64,000 nucleotides of DNA, from positions 682,001-746,000 of the forward strand of contig NZ_JANUHB010000001.1 in NCBI RefSeq assembly GCF_024756255.1, given 5' to 3'. A model generated the notes under the pieces. It was not told the DNA's origin, did not search any database, and saw only the letters and a list, made by a program, of their open reading frames with translations. Source of the stretch: Massilia agilis (GTDB taxonomy: Bacteria > Pseudomonadota > Gammaproteobacteria > Burkholderiales > Burkholderiaceae_D). Positions 55,194 through 63,658 of this stretch are shown here, in pieces (position 1 is the stretch's first letter; each line of letters opens with the position of its first letter). The position numbers and the translations under genes are program-made.

Positions 55194-56155
55194 AAGGCCC
55201 GTGGTTCGTCGAAACGCTGGCCGTCAACGGCGACGTGCTGCACCGGCACCAGCTGGCGCAACTGCCGATCCGGCTCGGGCGTGGCTACGACAACGATGTG
55301 ATCCTGGACGACGCCCACGTCGCGCCGCAGCACGCCGTGGTGGAACTGGGCGCGGCCGGCGCACCGGTGCTGCGCGACCTGGGCTCGCGCAATGGCGTGG
55401 TGCACAAGGGGCGGCGCAGCCAGAGCGTGCTGCTGGACGGCGACACCGTGGTGCGCCTTGGGCACACCTCGCTGCGCGTGCGGCCGGCGGACCACCCGGT
55501 CGCGCCGGAGCTGCTGGACCGGACCATGCACCGCTGGGAAGGCGCGCTGCCCGGCTTTGCCGGCGTGCTGCTGGTCGGCGCGGTCTCGCTGTTCCTCATG
55601 TGGCTGGCCGACACCCAGTCGTTCGAGCTGATCCGCTACCTGCAGGCAGTCGCTTATGGCCTTGGCGCGGCGCTGCTATGGAGCGGCATGTGGGCCTTTG
55701 CCAACCGCCTCTTCGGGCGCCATGCGCGGCTGGGGCGGCACCTGTTCATCTTCGGCTGCGGGGCCGCGGCGCTCACGCTCTACCGCCTGGGCACCTCGGC
55801 GCTGGGCTATGCGTGGTCGCTCGAGCCGCTCACGCGCTACGGCTCGCACGTGGCGATCGCGCTGGTCGCGGGCATGGTGTGGTTCCACCTTGCCACCGTG
55901 CGGCCGCAGCGCACGCGCCGGTTCGGCTTCATCTGCGTGGCGCTCGGCCTGCTCGGGTCGGGCCTGGCCTTCATCGCCAACGAGCAGCGCAGCGGGCGCC
56001 TGGGCGACGAGCTGTACATGTCGGTGCTGATGCCGCCCGAGCTGCGCGCAAGCCGCGACCACAGCGTGGACGAGTTCATGGGCCAGGTCGGCGCAATGAA
56101 GGCGCGCCTGGACGTGGAGCGCGCCAGCAAGGACAAGGACGAAGGCGACGGCTGA
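55190..56155 (+). CDS. FHA domain integral membrane protein
   Basis: 321-residue protein. The N-terminal forkhead-associated domain (about 20-98) has the phosphothreonine-binding signature LPIRLGRGYDNDVILDD, then HVAPQHAVVE and LGSRNGVVH. About five to six TM helices (115-275) and a charged cytoplasmic tail follow. FHA domains read phosphothreonine marks. No Ser/Thr kinase gene is present in the window. It is coupled (ATGA) to a secreted trypsin-like protease. It may anchor or signal for the protease, or the pair may report envelope state to the cytoplasm. Confidence 0.85.
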   Translation: MKGPWFVETLAVNGDVLHRHQLAQLPIRLGRGYDNDVILDDAHVAPQHAVVELGAAGAPVLRDLGSRNGVVHKGRRSQSVLLDGDTVVRLGHTSLRVRPADHPVAPELLDRTMHRWEGALPGFAGVLLVGAVSLFLMWLADTQSFELIRYLQAVAYGLGAALLWSGMWAFANRLFGRHARLGRHLFIFGCGAAALTLYRLGTSALGYAWSLEPLTRYGSHVAIALVAGMVWFHLATVRPQRTRRFGFICVALGLLGSGLAFIANEQRSGRLGDELYMSVLMPPELRASRDHSVDEFMGQVGAMKARLDVERASKDKDEGDG

Positions 56156-56163
56156 ATGCCGGC

Positions 56164-56751
56164 CTACGCGCTGCGTTGCGGGTGGATGGTCTCGCCGCGC
56201 GCCAGCATTTCGGTGAACGTCTGGATGCGGGCCGCGCGGGTGGCAGGCTTTTTCGCCGTCTGGATGCGAAACAGGATCGCGTAGCGGTTCTGGGAACTGA
56301 GGGTGGCGAAGAATTTCGCTGCCGCCGGGCTGGCGTCCAGGGCGGCTTGCAGGTCAGCCGGAACGCTTGCCGCGCGCGCGGAATCGTAGGCCGCGTCCCA
56401 CCTGCCGTCGCGCCGGGCGCGCTCGACCTCGGCCAGGCCCGCTGGCTGCATGCGGCCTTGCTCGATGTAGCGCAGCGCCGCCTCGCGGTTGACCTTGGAC
56501 CAGATGCTCCTGGCCGAGCGCGGGGTCCAGCGCTGCAGGAAGTGCAGCTCGCCGGCCGACTGCTTGCGGCTGTCGATCCAGCCGAAGCACAGCGCCACCT
56601 CCAGCGCCTCGGCATACGTTACCGTGCGCTGCGGGTTTCCCTTCTTGGCGTGGCGCAGCCACACGCCGGCGGAACTGGCGTGGTTGGCCGCAAGCCACTG
56701 CGCCCACTCGGCCTGGTGGGAACACTCAAGCACCTCGTCGTCATCTGGCAT
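56164..56751 (-). CDS. YdeI/OmpD-associated family protein
   Basis: 195-residue protein of the YdeI family (sometimes called bacteriocin-protection family): WAQWLAANHASSAGVWLRHAKKG, YAEALEVALCFGWIDSRKQS and RWTPRSARSIWSKVNREAAL, ending with the NRYAILFRIQTAKKPATRAARIQ segment. Homologues affect resistance to antimicrobial peptides in Salmonella and Bacillus, by an unknown mechanism. The ATG at 56751 has GGAG 9 nt upstream. The frame continues to 56886, but that part overlaps the start of the divergent histidine-kinase gene. It is convergent with the FHA gene (8 bp gap). Confidence 0.85.
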   Translation of the reverse strand: MPDDDEVLECSHQAEWAQWLAANHASSAGVWLRHAKKGNPQRTVTYAEALEVALCFGWIDSRKQSAGELHFLQRWTPRSARSIWSKVNREAALRYIEQGRMQPAGLAEVERARRDGRWDAAYDSARAASVPADLQAALDASPAAAKFFATLSSQNRYAILFRIQTAKKPATRAARIQTFTEMLARGETIHPQRSA

Positions 56752-56857
56752 TTCTCGTACTCCGGCTGGGACCTGCCGAGAGTATATCGGCTCTGCCATT
56801 TTGACAACGGCGCACGAATGCAGGATCATCGCCGCGTCGCCCCTACTTTGCCCGGTC

Positions 56858-57919
56858 ATGGATTCGAACCGCAACAAGATCGTCATCGGCCTTGCGTGGC
56901 TCCTGTTCTGGAGCCTGATGGTGGCCGTCGCGGTGCAGGACTACCTGGCCAACTACAACAACGACGGCAAGCTGTGGAAGCCGGTGCTGTGGGAAGGCTC
57001 GTCGATGGTGGCGGCCACCCTCCTGATGCTGCTGCAGGACCGCCTGACGCGGCGCTACCAGCCGCTGGTGGCCACCCCGTCGCGCTGGTTCGCGCGGCAG
57101 GCGCTGTGGCTCCCGCTGTACTGGGCCGCATTCGTCCCGATCGCCTTCGGCATTCGCATCGCGGTGTACAGCGCCGCCGGCGAAACCTATGGCCACGGTC
57201 CATGGCCGCACGTATTCTTCTACGAGTCGGTCAAGATCTCGATTTTCATCGGCCTGTTCACCGTGATTCGCTTCGGCCTGCTGTCGTATCGCGAAATGCT
57301 GGATGCCAGGCTGCGCGCCGAACGCGCCAACAGCCTGCTGCAGCAGGCGCAGCTGCAGCGGCTGGCGCAGCAGATGCAGCCGCACTTCCTGTTCAACGCG
57401 CTCAACACGGTCTCGTCGCTGATGCACACCGACGTCGACAAGGCCGACGCCACGCTGGCGCAGCTGGCCAGCGTGCTGCGCACCACGCTCGACCTGGGCG
57501 GCGGCCACGAGACCTCGCTCGACACCGAGCTGCGCCTGGTGCGTGGTTACGCGGGCGTGATGGCCGAACGCTTCGCCGACCGCGTCACCATCGCGTGGCA
57601 GGTGGACGAGGCACTGCTGCCCTGCCCTGTTCCGGTCATGAGCCTGCAGCCGCTGCTGGAAAACGTGTTCAAGCACACCGTCGAACGCCGCCGCCAGCCG
57701 GTGGCGATCGTGGTGTCGGCCCGGCGCGACGACGGCCAGCTGGTGCTGGCGGTCGAGGATGATGGCGGCACGCTCGCCGATGCGGCGCCGCCGGGCATCG
57801 GCCTGTCCAACCTGCGCGAGCGGCTCGCGGCCCTGCATGGCGAACGCGCCAGCCTCTCGCTCGCCGCCCTGTCCCCGTTCGGCGTGCGCGCCGAAATGCG
57901 CCTGCCATGCGCCTGCTGA
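56858..57919 (+). CDS. LytS/YehU-type sensor histidine kinase (His_kinase family)
   Basis: 353-residue kinase. Four hydrophobic segments (about 8-25, 48-62, 84-104, 124-143) precede a short coiled coil and the His_kinase domain with phospho-acceptor His176 in QQMQPHFLFNALNTVSSLMH. A HATPase domain then has the N box in MSLQPLLENVFKHTV and the G box GIGLSNLRERLAALHG. It has no large sensor domain, so it probably senses something in or at the membrane. Its end overlaps the LytTR regulator gene by 13 bp. GTP/ATP residues are intact. Confidence 0.9.
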   Translation: MDSNRNKIVIGLAWLLFWSLMVAVAVQDYLANYNNDGKLWKPVLWEGSSMVAATLLMLLQDRLTRRYQPLVATPSRWFARQALWLPLYWAAFVPIAFGIRIAVYSAAGETYGHGPWPHVFFYESVKISIFIGLFTVIRFGLLSYREMLDARLRAERANSLLQQAQLQRLAQQMQPHFLFNALNTVSSLMHTDVDKADATLAQLASVLRTTLDLGGGHETSLDTELRLVRGYAGVMAERFADRVTIAWQVDEALLPCPVPVMSLQPLLENVFKHTVERRRQPVAIVVSARRDDGQLVLAVEDDGGTLADAAPPGIGLSNLRERLAALHGERASLSLAALSPFGVRAEMRLPCAC

Positions 57920-58635
57920 TCGTTGACGACGAGCGCCCCGCGCGCGAACGGCTGCGCCGCATGCTGGCATCGATGCCGGGCGTGGAGGCCATCGACGAAG
58001 CGCGCGACGGCATCGAGGCGCTGGAGAAGATCGACGGCCTCAAGCCGGACGCGCTGTTCCTCGACATCCAGATGCCCGAGCTGTCGGGGCTGGAACTGGC
58101 GGCCTCGCTCCCGGCGCCTGCGCCGCTGGTGGTGTTCGTGACCGCCTTCGACGAGTATGCGGTGCGCGCCTTCGACGCCAACGCGATCGACTACCTGCTC
58201 AAGCCGTTCGATGTGCAGCGCCTGCAGCGCGCGCTGGAGCGGCTGAACGAGCGCCTGCGGCTGCAAACGGCCGCACCGGCCCTGCCGGAGTTCGGCGCCA
58301 GTCACCCGGTGCGCCAGTTGCTGGTGCCGGGCCACACCGGCACCCGCGTGGTGCGCGTGGCGGACGTGCAGTGGATCGAGACGGCCGACAACTACGTGGT
58401 CCTGCACACGGCCGAAGGCCAGCCGCTGCTGCGCCAGACGCTCTCCAACCTGGTCGCCCAGCTTGGCGCGCGCTTCGTGCGCTGCCATCGCCGCGCGGCG
58501 GTACAGCTGGACTGGATCGAGCGCGTGGTCCCGCTCGACAAGGGCGACTGCGAGCTGGTGCTGCGCGGCGGCGCCCGTGTGCCGTGCAGCCGCCAGTACC
58601 GCGCCGGGGTGCTGGCCCGGCTGTCCATTCGCTGA
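57907..58635 (+). CDS. LytTR family response regulator
   Basis: 242-residue regulator. The receiver domain (1-118) has the acidic pair in IVDDERPAR, phospho-acceptor Asp53 in ALFLDIQMPELSG and Lys in YLLKPFD. The C-terminal LytTR DNA-binding domain (about 140-240) has VADVQWIETADNYVVLHT and RFVRCHRRAAVQLDWIERV. It is the partner of the kinase whose gene overlaps it by 13 bp. In relatives these pairs control membrane transport, autolysis or surface genes. The nearest downstream gene, an acyltransferase, is a possible target, but a repeat pair separates them. Confidence 0.92.
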   Translation: MRLLIVDDERPARERLRRMLASMPGVEAIDEARDGIEALEKIDGLKPDALFLDIQMPELSGLELAASLPAPAPLVVFVTAFDEYAVRAFDANAIDYLLKPFDVQRLQRALERLNERLRLQTAAPALPEFGASHPVRQLLVPGHTGTRVVRVADVQWIETADNYVVLHTAEGQPLLRQTLSNLVAQLGARFVRCHRRAAVQLDWIERVVPLDKGDCELVLRGGARVPCSRQYRAGVLARLSIR

Positions 58636-58670
58636 CTTCCATGCTCGCTTGACGGCTACGCTGCTGCTGG

Positions 58671-58750
58671 CTGAACGCGTGGGCAGGAAACCTGCCCACC
58701 CTACCCGTGCCCCCCGTAGGGTGGGCGGGTCTCCCGCCCACGCGTTCAAC
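58671..58750. repeat. Palindromic intergenic repeat, locus 9 (paired units)
   Basis: Inverted units 58671-58704 and 58716-58750 lie within the 236 bp gap between two plus-strand genes. After it the gap contains two near-copies of a 14-bp stretch around GGTTCGCCCCATC (58780-58804). Confidence 0.86.
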
Positions 58751-58871
58751 GCACGCCTGGCTCGGTAGTCCGGTTCGCCCCATCACACTCCCGGTTCGCC
58801 CCATCGCGCTCGCGCGCAGGCGGCGCCGCATCCTATTCTGGCATCCGTCACCAACCAACGGATCCATTCAA

Positions 58872-60089
58872 ATGCACACGACAGACACCGCGGCGCCAAC
58901 GCGCCTGTTCTTCCTCGACTGGCTGCGCATCATTGCGTTCTTCATCCTGATCTTGTTCCACGTGGGGATGTACTACGTGAGCTGGGACTGGCACGTGAAG
59001 AGCCCTGCCGCCAGCCACGGTCCCGAACCTTTCATGCTGCTGTCGTCCCCGTGGCGACTGGACCTGCTGTTCCTGGTCTCGGGCGTGGCGTCCAGCTTCA
59101 TGCTCGCCAGGAGCAAGGTCACGTCCTTCCTGCGCCAGCGCAGCACGCGCCTGCTGGTGCCGCTGCTGTTCGGGATGCTGGTGGTGGTCCCGCCGCAGGC
59201 CTACCTCGAAGTGGTCGAAAAGGTCAGCTACGGCGGCAGCTACCTCGACTTCATGCACCTGTACCTGACCGGCTACGGCGGCTTTTGCCGCGGCTCCGAC
59301 TGCCTGATCATGCCAACCTGGAACCACCTTTGGTTCGTGGCCTACCTGTGGCTCTACACGCTGGGCCTGGCAGCGCTGGTGTCCATCCTGGGCGAGCGCT
59401 TCGACGCCCTGGCTGGCCGCGTGGCGCGCTCGCTCAGTGGATGGAAGATCATCGTGCTGCCCGCGCTGGTGCTGGCGATCCTGCGCGTGCTGCTCGCCGG
59501 GCGCTTTCCGCAAAACCACGCCGTGATCGGCGACTGGTACAGCCACGCTACCTATTTCTCGCTGTTCGTGCTGGGCGCCCTGCTGGCCCGCGCGCCGCAG
59601 GTCTGGCCGCGGCTGGGCGATGTGCGCTGGGTGTCGCTCGGGATCTCCGCCGCGTGCTGGGTCGCTGCCGTCATCTTTTGGGCCGTGCCTGACGACGCGG
59701 TACCGGCAGGCCAGGTGGAAGCGCTGCGGGTGCTGATGCGCACCGTGTACGCCTTGTTTGCCTGGTGCGCCATTGCGGCGGCTTGCGGCTTTGCCCAGCG
59801 CCACCTGCAGCGCGACGGAGTGGCGCGTCGTTACCTGACCGAGGCCGTGTTCCCGGTGTATATCGCACACCAGACCCTGATCGTGGTGATGGCGCACGCG
59901 CTCAAGCCGCTGCGCCTTGCGCCGGGGCTGGAGGCCATGCTGCTGGTCGTGGCCACGCTCACCGCGAGCTTCGGCATATTCGAGGCGGTGCGGCGCAGCG
60001 CACTGCTGCGCCCCCTGTTCGGCCTGGCGTCGCTGCGCCCGCAAGCGGACGGCGCCAGCACCCGCCTGGCCGCCGCGCGCGCGGCGTGA
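58872..60089 (+). CDS. Acyltransferase family 3 membrane protein (OpgC/MdoC-like)
   Basis: 405-residue integral membrane protein with about ten helices. It begins TRLFFLDWLRIIAFFILILFH, the family's first helix with the RxxxDWLR-type motif, and has the HVGMYYVSWDWH segment where the conserved His lies. WNHLWFVAYLWLY is typical of the OpgC/MdoC-like branch, which transfers succinyl or acyl groups from the cytoplasm to periplasmic glucans. The actual acceptor is unknown. A weak ribosome site precedes the ATG at 58872. Upstream lie a repeat pair and a LytTR regulator. Confidence 0.86.
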   Translation: MHTTDTAAPTRLFFLDWLRIIAFFILILFHVGMYYVSWDWHVKSPAASHGPEPFMLLSSPWRLDLLFLVSGVASSFMLARSKVTSFLRQRSTRLLVPLLFGMLVVVPPQAYLEVVEKVSYGGSYLDFMHLYLTGYGGFCRGSDCLIMPTWNHLWFVAYLWLYTLGLAALVSILGERFDALAGRVARSLSGWKIIVLPALVLAILRVLLAGRFPQNHAVIGDWYSHATYFSLFVLGALLARAPQVWPRLGDVRWVSLGISAACWVAAVIFWAVPDDAVPAGQVEALRVLMRTVYALFAWCAIAAACGFAQRHLQRDGVARRYLTEAVFPVYIAHQTLIVVMAHALKPLRLAPGLEAMLLVVATLTASFGIFEAVRRSALLRPLFGLASLRPQADGASTRLAAARAA

Positions 60090-60101
60090 GTATCGCGGCC
60101 T

Positions 60102-60668
60102 TCAACCGTGCTGGGCGCTGGCCGGTTGCGCACCGCCCTGCTGCGCCGCGCTTTGCATCGGCTGCGGCCCGCCGGTCCAAATGTGCGCGGCCTGGGCCGC
60201 ACTCGCTTCAGCCGCGTGGGCGAACGGGTCGGCCACGCGGCGCATGGTTTCCTGCTGGGTGCGCATGCCACGCTCGGCCTGTTCGCTTGTTGTGCGCGCC
60301 ACCTCGTCGGCCAGCGCGCGGGCCGTGCGCGCAGTGTTTTGCGCGTGCTGCTCGGTGACCCGCGCCAGCTCGACCTGGGTGTCGGCCGCCAGGCGCGACA
60401 GGTGCTGCTGCCAGGCCCGCAGCTTGTCGGTGGCCGGCTGCGCGCGCGCCGCCGCGGCGCCCAGCACCTCTGTCTGCCCATCCGCCGCCAGCAGCTGCTT
60501 GCCGGCCTGCGCGGACTCTTCGAGCATGGCCTGCATCAGCTGGATGTTCAGGTCGCACACCTGCTGGAACGAATGGAACATGGACCTGGCCACGTCGTTC
60601 AGGTACGTGGCCTGGGCGTCGAGGTGGCTCTTGATGGCGGGACTGACGGCTTGCGGAAATGGATACAT
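60102..60668 (-). CDS. Phasin family protein
   Basis: 188-residue phasin-like protein: YPFPQAVSPAIKSHLDAQAT at the start, SFQQVCDLNIQLMQAMLEES, and a long amphipathic heptad region (about 90-160) that would coat polyhydroxyalkanoate granules. The Ala/Gln/Pro-rich tail is low complexity. GGAGG lies 5 nt before the ATG at 60668. It is convergent with the acyltransferase gene (12 bp gap). No other polyhydroxyalkanoate genes are in the window. Confidence 0.85.
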   Translation of the reverse strand: MYPFPQAVSPAIKSHLDAQATYLNDVARSMFHSFQQVCDLNIQLMQAMLEESAQAGKQLLAADGQTEVLGAAAARAQPATDKLRAWQQHLSRLAADTQVELARVTEQHAQNTARTARALADEVARTTSEQAERGMRTQQETMRRVADPFAHAAEASAAQAAHIWTGGPQPMQSAAQQGGAQPASAQHG

Positions 60669-60904
60669 GGGTCGCCTCCAGGTGAATGGTAGTGGAAGGA
60701 ACCGGCACGGCGGCGCGAGGCTGCCCGCGCACGAACGGGATGCTGCGTTTGCCCTATCCCGGTGCGCGAATGGTTCATGCCAGCACAAGGTGCAAGGCTA
60801 GGGGATACGGCCAGGCGGCTCTTGATCTGCCATAAAGGTGCAGCCCGCTTGCTGGCGCGATATTTGCATAAAGCACTGTGCCTTAACTGTTGCCAGTGTT
60901 TCGA

Positions 60905-61630
60905 ATGTTGCTTGCGAACGATGTGCTCCGCGCCTGCGGGCCGGACGGGAAAACGATGCGGATCCTGTGGATCGATGCAAAACAGGAGGTCGCATTCACC
61001 TATCAATTGGATACGCCGTGCGCGCTGCCGCAACCGGCGCGGGTGGCGATGCTGGAAGCGGACGTGCGATCACGGCGCCTGTCGCTGCTGCTGGTCGATC
61101 CGGGTGCACCAGCCTGCCCCGCGGCGGTGGTGCCCGAGAAACACCGCGAACTGCAGGCCAGGGCATGGGAGGTGATCGCCCCGCTGGTGGCAAGCGCGCC
61201 CGCGATCTTCCTCTCGCGCCGCCGGGCTGAAATGATCGCGCACCGTGTGGCCGAAACGGGTGTGTCGCGTGCCACGATCCTGCGCTACCTGCGGCGTTAT
61301 TGGGAGCGCGGGCAGACGCTGGCCGCCCTGCTTCCGGACTACGCCAATTCCGGCGCGCCGGGCAAGATCCGCGTGCCCAACGCGCACGTCAAGCGCGGGC
61401 GCCCGCGCAAGGATGCCTCGCAACCGGGGCTGAATGCGGACGCACAGATCCGCGCCACTTTCCGCACCGCCGTGGCGCGCTACGCTGCCACGCATGCCGA
61501 GTTCTCGCGGCGCGGCGCCTACCGCCAAATGCTCGAAGACTTCTTCCGCGAGCGCGACGACTCCTCCATCCCCACCTTCGGCCAGTTCAAGTACTGGATC
61601 GAGCGCGACGCCGCCTGCGCGCTGCGTTGA
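60905..61630 (+). CDS. TnsB-like transposase N-terminal region, C-terminally truncated (no DDE domain)
   Basis: 241-residue protein that matches only the DNA-binding N-terminal third of Tn7-type TnsB: a beta-rich start (TMRILWIDAKQEVAFTYQLD), the HTH (MIAHRVAETGVSRATILRYL) followed by RRYWERGQTLAALLPDYANS and GAPGKIR, the KRGRPRK linker, and a second HTH ending PTFGQFKYWIER. It stops where the DDE catalytic domain should begin. No catalytic core, TnsA, TnsC or TnsD/TniQ follows in any frame. It is either a transposon remnant or a domesticated DNA-binding protein. The frame is intact and the composition is host-like, which argues for retention. The start could be TTG at 60890. Confidence 0.78.
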   Translation: MLLANDVLRACGPDGKTMRILWIDAKQEVAFTYQLDTPCALPQPARVAMLEADVRSRRLSLLLVDPGAPACPAAVVPEKHRELQARAWEVIAPLVASAPAIFLSRRRAEMIAHRVAETGVSRATILRYLRRYWERGQTLAALLPDYANSGAPGKIRVPNAHVKRGRPRKDASQPGLNADAQIRATFRTAVARYAATHAEFSRRGAYRQMLEDFFRERDDSSIPTFGQFKYWIERDAACALR

Positions 61631-61662
61631 CGCACCTCTTCTCCCAACCGTAGTGCAAGAAC

Positions 61663-61691
61663 CCGGTGCGCGCTGGTGCGGCGCGCACCGG
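61663..61691. repeat. Perfect 10-bp GC hairpin after the TnsB-like gene
   Basis: CCGGTGCGCG and CGCGCACCGG flank a 9-nt loop, 33 bp after the TnsB-like stop codon. No T tract follows, so it is not a classic terminator. It may stabilise the 3' end or act as a protein-binding palindrome. Confidence 0.6.
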
Positions 61692-62005
61692 GCTTGCGTG
61701 CCGTCGCCGCACACGCCTGGCCTCGCGTGAACGGTCGCTCCCGCAAATAAAGTCTGGCGCTTGAAAAATACAGTTTATGCATACGTCAGGCAGTCAGCCG
61801 CTGCATCGTGCACCTTGCGCGCCAACGCGTGTGACGCAACGCGTGGCCCGGCGCGTGGGCGCGAGCGCCATCCAGGGTCCGCAACCCGCAGTCGCCACGC
61901 GAAAACTTTATTTTCCGCCCGCGCGTCCCGGCCCGTCCGCCGCACGGCGCACTGCGGGCACAACATTATTTTTCAAAGAAAAAAATTCTCCCGACCTCAT
62001 CGTCC

Positions 62006-62022
62006 TTGGCACAGCTATTGCT
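62006..62022 (+). promoter_or_regulatory. Sigma-54 (RpoN) promoter of the amine oxidoreductase-cytochrome operon
   Basis: TTGGCAC-AGCTA-TTGCT fits the -24/-12 consensus TGGCAC-N5-TTGCW exactly, with the required 10 bp between the invariant GG and GC. Transcription should begin near 62033, about 45 nt before the ATG at 62078. An RpoN promoter needs an ATP-dependent enhancer-binding activator, and none is encoded in the window. Confidence 0.85.
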
Positions 62023-62077
62023 ATTTGCTCTTGTGTTTCACCAGTTTCGTTTTCAGCAATCACTTATCGAGGTGCGG

Positions 62078-63658
62078 ATGGATAGCAAGGCCCGGTCAGT
62101 CACAAGACGTGAATTTTTATATCGTGCCGCCATGGTCGGCGGATCAGCGCTGCTGCTCAACACGATGAACGCATGGGGAATGGGGATCGCCTCGCAGGCC
62201 GCCGCGCCGCCGCAACTGAGCGGCAGCGGCAAAGGCAAGAAGATCGTGATCCTCGGCGCCGGCCTGGCCGGCATGACGGCCGCGTACGAGCTCTCCAAGC
62301 TCGGCTACGACTGCCAGGTCCTCGAGGCGCGCCACTTCGCCGGCGGCCGCTGCCAGACTGCGCGCAAGGGTTTCGCGCTGCAGGAACTGGGCGGCGAAAC
62401 CCAGCACTGCAAGTTCGACCAGGGCCAGTACATCAACCACGGCCCGTGGCGCATCCCGCTCGACCACCAGTCGACGCTGTACTACACGCGCCAGTTCGAC
62501 GTGCCGCTCGAAGTCATGGTCAACGAGAACGACCACGCGTTCGTGTACATGGAAGACGCCGGCCCGCTGTCGAAGCAGCGCCTGCGCGGCGAACAGCTCA
62601 AGGCCGACATGCGCGGTCACGTGTCCGAGCTGCTCGCCAAGTCGGTCAAGGGCGGCCTGCTCGACCAGCAGATGACGAAGGACGACCAGATGCTGCTGCT
62701 CGACTACCTCAAGCACGAGGGCGCGCTCGAAGGCGCCGAGCTGCAGTACAAGGGCCGCAGCGGCCGCGGTTACGCCGTCAACCCCGGCGCCGGCCTGGTC
62801 GCGGGCACGCCGAGTGACCCGCTCGGCTTTCGCGACCTGCTCGCCGCCAAGGTGGGCAAGGTGTACAGCGCGGTGCAGGACTTCCCGATGCACGGCACGA
62901 TGTTCCAGCCGGTCGGCGGCATGGACCAGATCGCCAAGGCGTTCGAGAAGCGCGTGCGCCGCCACATCCGCTACGGCGCCGAAGTGCAGTCGATCCGCCA
63001 GAACGCCGAGCAGGTGCTGGTCACCTACAAGGACGCCGGCGGCAAGGTCAGCACCATCGCGGCCGACTACTGCCTGTGCACGATCCCGCTGTCGGTGCTG
63101 CGCATGATCGACACCGACTTCACCGACAAATTCAAGGCCGCGATCCGCGGCGTGGCCTATGCCCCGGTCGGCAAGATCGGCCTGCAGATGAACCGCCGCT
63201 TCTGGGAAGAGGACGAACGCATCTACGGCGGCCACGTGCTGACCGACCTGAAGGCGATCAACACGATCTCGCTGCCGTCGACGGCCTGGCAATCGAAGAA
63301 GGGCGTGGTGCTGGGCTACTACCACTACGCGCTCGATGCGATCGAGGTCAGCGCCCTGTCGCCCGACCAGCGCGCCCAGTTCGCGCTCGACGCCGGCGAA
63401 AAGATCTTCCCCGGCGCCTACCGCGCTTCGTTCGACAACGCCTTCTCCGTGGCCTGGCATCGCGTCCAGTACAACCTGGGCGGCTGGGCCGAATGGACCG
63501 ACGACGGGCGCAAGGACGCCTACCCCACCCTGCTCGAAGGCGAAGGCCGGGTGATGCTGGCCGGCGAGCACCTGAGCTACCTGACCGGCTGGCAGGCCGG
63601 CGCCATCGAATCGGCGTGGCAGCAGATCGAGCAAATCCACCGGAGGGCCATGGCATGA
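62078..63658 (+). CDS. Tat-exported flavin amine oxidase/dehydrogenase (MAO family)
   Basis: 526-residue FAD enzyme. The ATG at 62078 (GAGGTG upstream) starts a twin-arginine signal (SVTRREFLYRAAMVGGSALL). The FAD-binding region has VILGAGLAGMTAAYEL near 58-72 and the LEARHFAGGRCQT motif. The C-terminal FAD region is RVMLAGEHLSYLTGWQAGAI, in place of the usual GGEHT.. form. It belongs to the monoamine-oxidase/pseudooxynicotine-oxidase family. The next gene, coupled by ATGA, is a c-type cytochrome, so the enzyme may be a periplasmic dehydrogenase using the cytochrome as acceptor, as shown for nicotine oxidoreductase NicA2. A sigma-54 promoter precedes it. The amine substrate is unknown. Confidence 0.88.
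   Translation: MDSKARSVTRREFLYRAAMVGGSALLLNTMNAWGMGIASQAAAPPQLSGSGKGKKIVILGAGLAGMTAAYELSKLGYDCQVLEARHFAGGRCQTARKGFALQELGGETQHCKFDQGQYINHGPWRIPLDHQSTLYYTRQFDVPLEVMVNENDHAFVYMEDAGPLSKQRLRGEQLKADMRGHVSELLAKSVKGGLLDQQMTKDDQMLLLDYLKHEGALEGAELQYKGRSGRGYAVNPGAGLVAGTPSDPLGFRDLLAAKVGKVYSAVQDFPMHGTMFQPVGGMDQIAKAFEKRVRRHIRYGAEVQSIRQNAEQVLVTYKDAGGKVSTIAADYCLCTIPLSVLRMIDTDFTDKFKAAIRGVAYAPVGKIGLQMNRRFWEEDERIYGGHVLTDLKAINTISLPSTAWQSKKGVVLGYYHYALDAIEVSALSPDQRAQFALDAGEKIFPGAYRASFDNAFSVAWHRVQYNLGGWAEWTDDGRKDAYPTLLEGEGRVMLAGEHLSYLTGWQAGAIESAWQQIEQIHRRAMA

Larger units (their letters stand above)
61631..62077. other. 447 bp intergenic region: hairpin, direct repeats, sigma-54 promoter
   Basis: No gene is supported here. 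It holds a GC-rich hairpin at 61663-61691 just after the TnsB-like gene (10-bp perfect stem, no T tract). A tandem direct repeat CAACGCGTG follows at 61823-61831 and 61837-61845 (14 bp period). An A/T-rich stretch lies at about 61965-61990. The sigma-54 promoter at 62006-62022 serves the downstream amine oxidoreductase gene. The direct repeats lie about 180 bp upstream of that promoter, a normal distance for an enhancer-binding activator. Confidence 0.6.

Noticed and set aside
55024..57762. Plus-strand open frame of 912 codons
   Set aside because: It crosses four real genes on both strands out of frame and has low-complexity Arg/Ala/Gly composition.
61663..61691. The hairpin after the TnsB-like gene as a rho-independent terminator
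   Set aside because: No T-rich tract follows the stem, so it is listed only as a hairpin.
61777..62168. Small open frames before the amine oxidoreductase gene
   Set aside because: They have no ribosome sites and no protein-like features, and they overlap the sigma-54 promoter.
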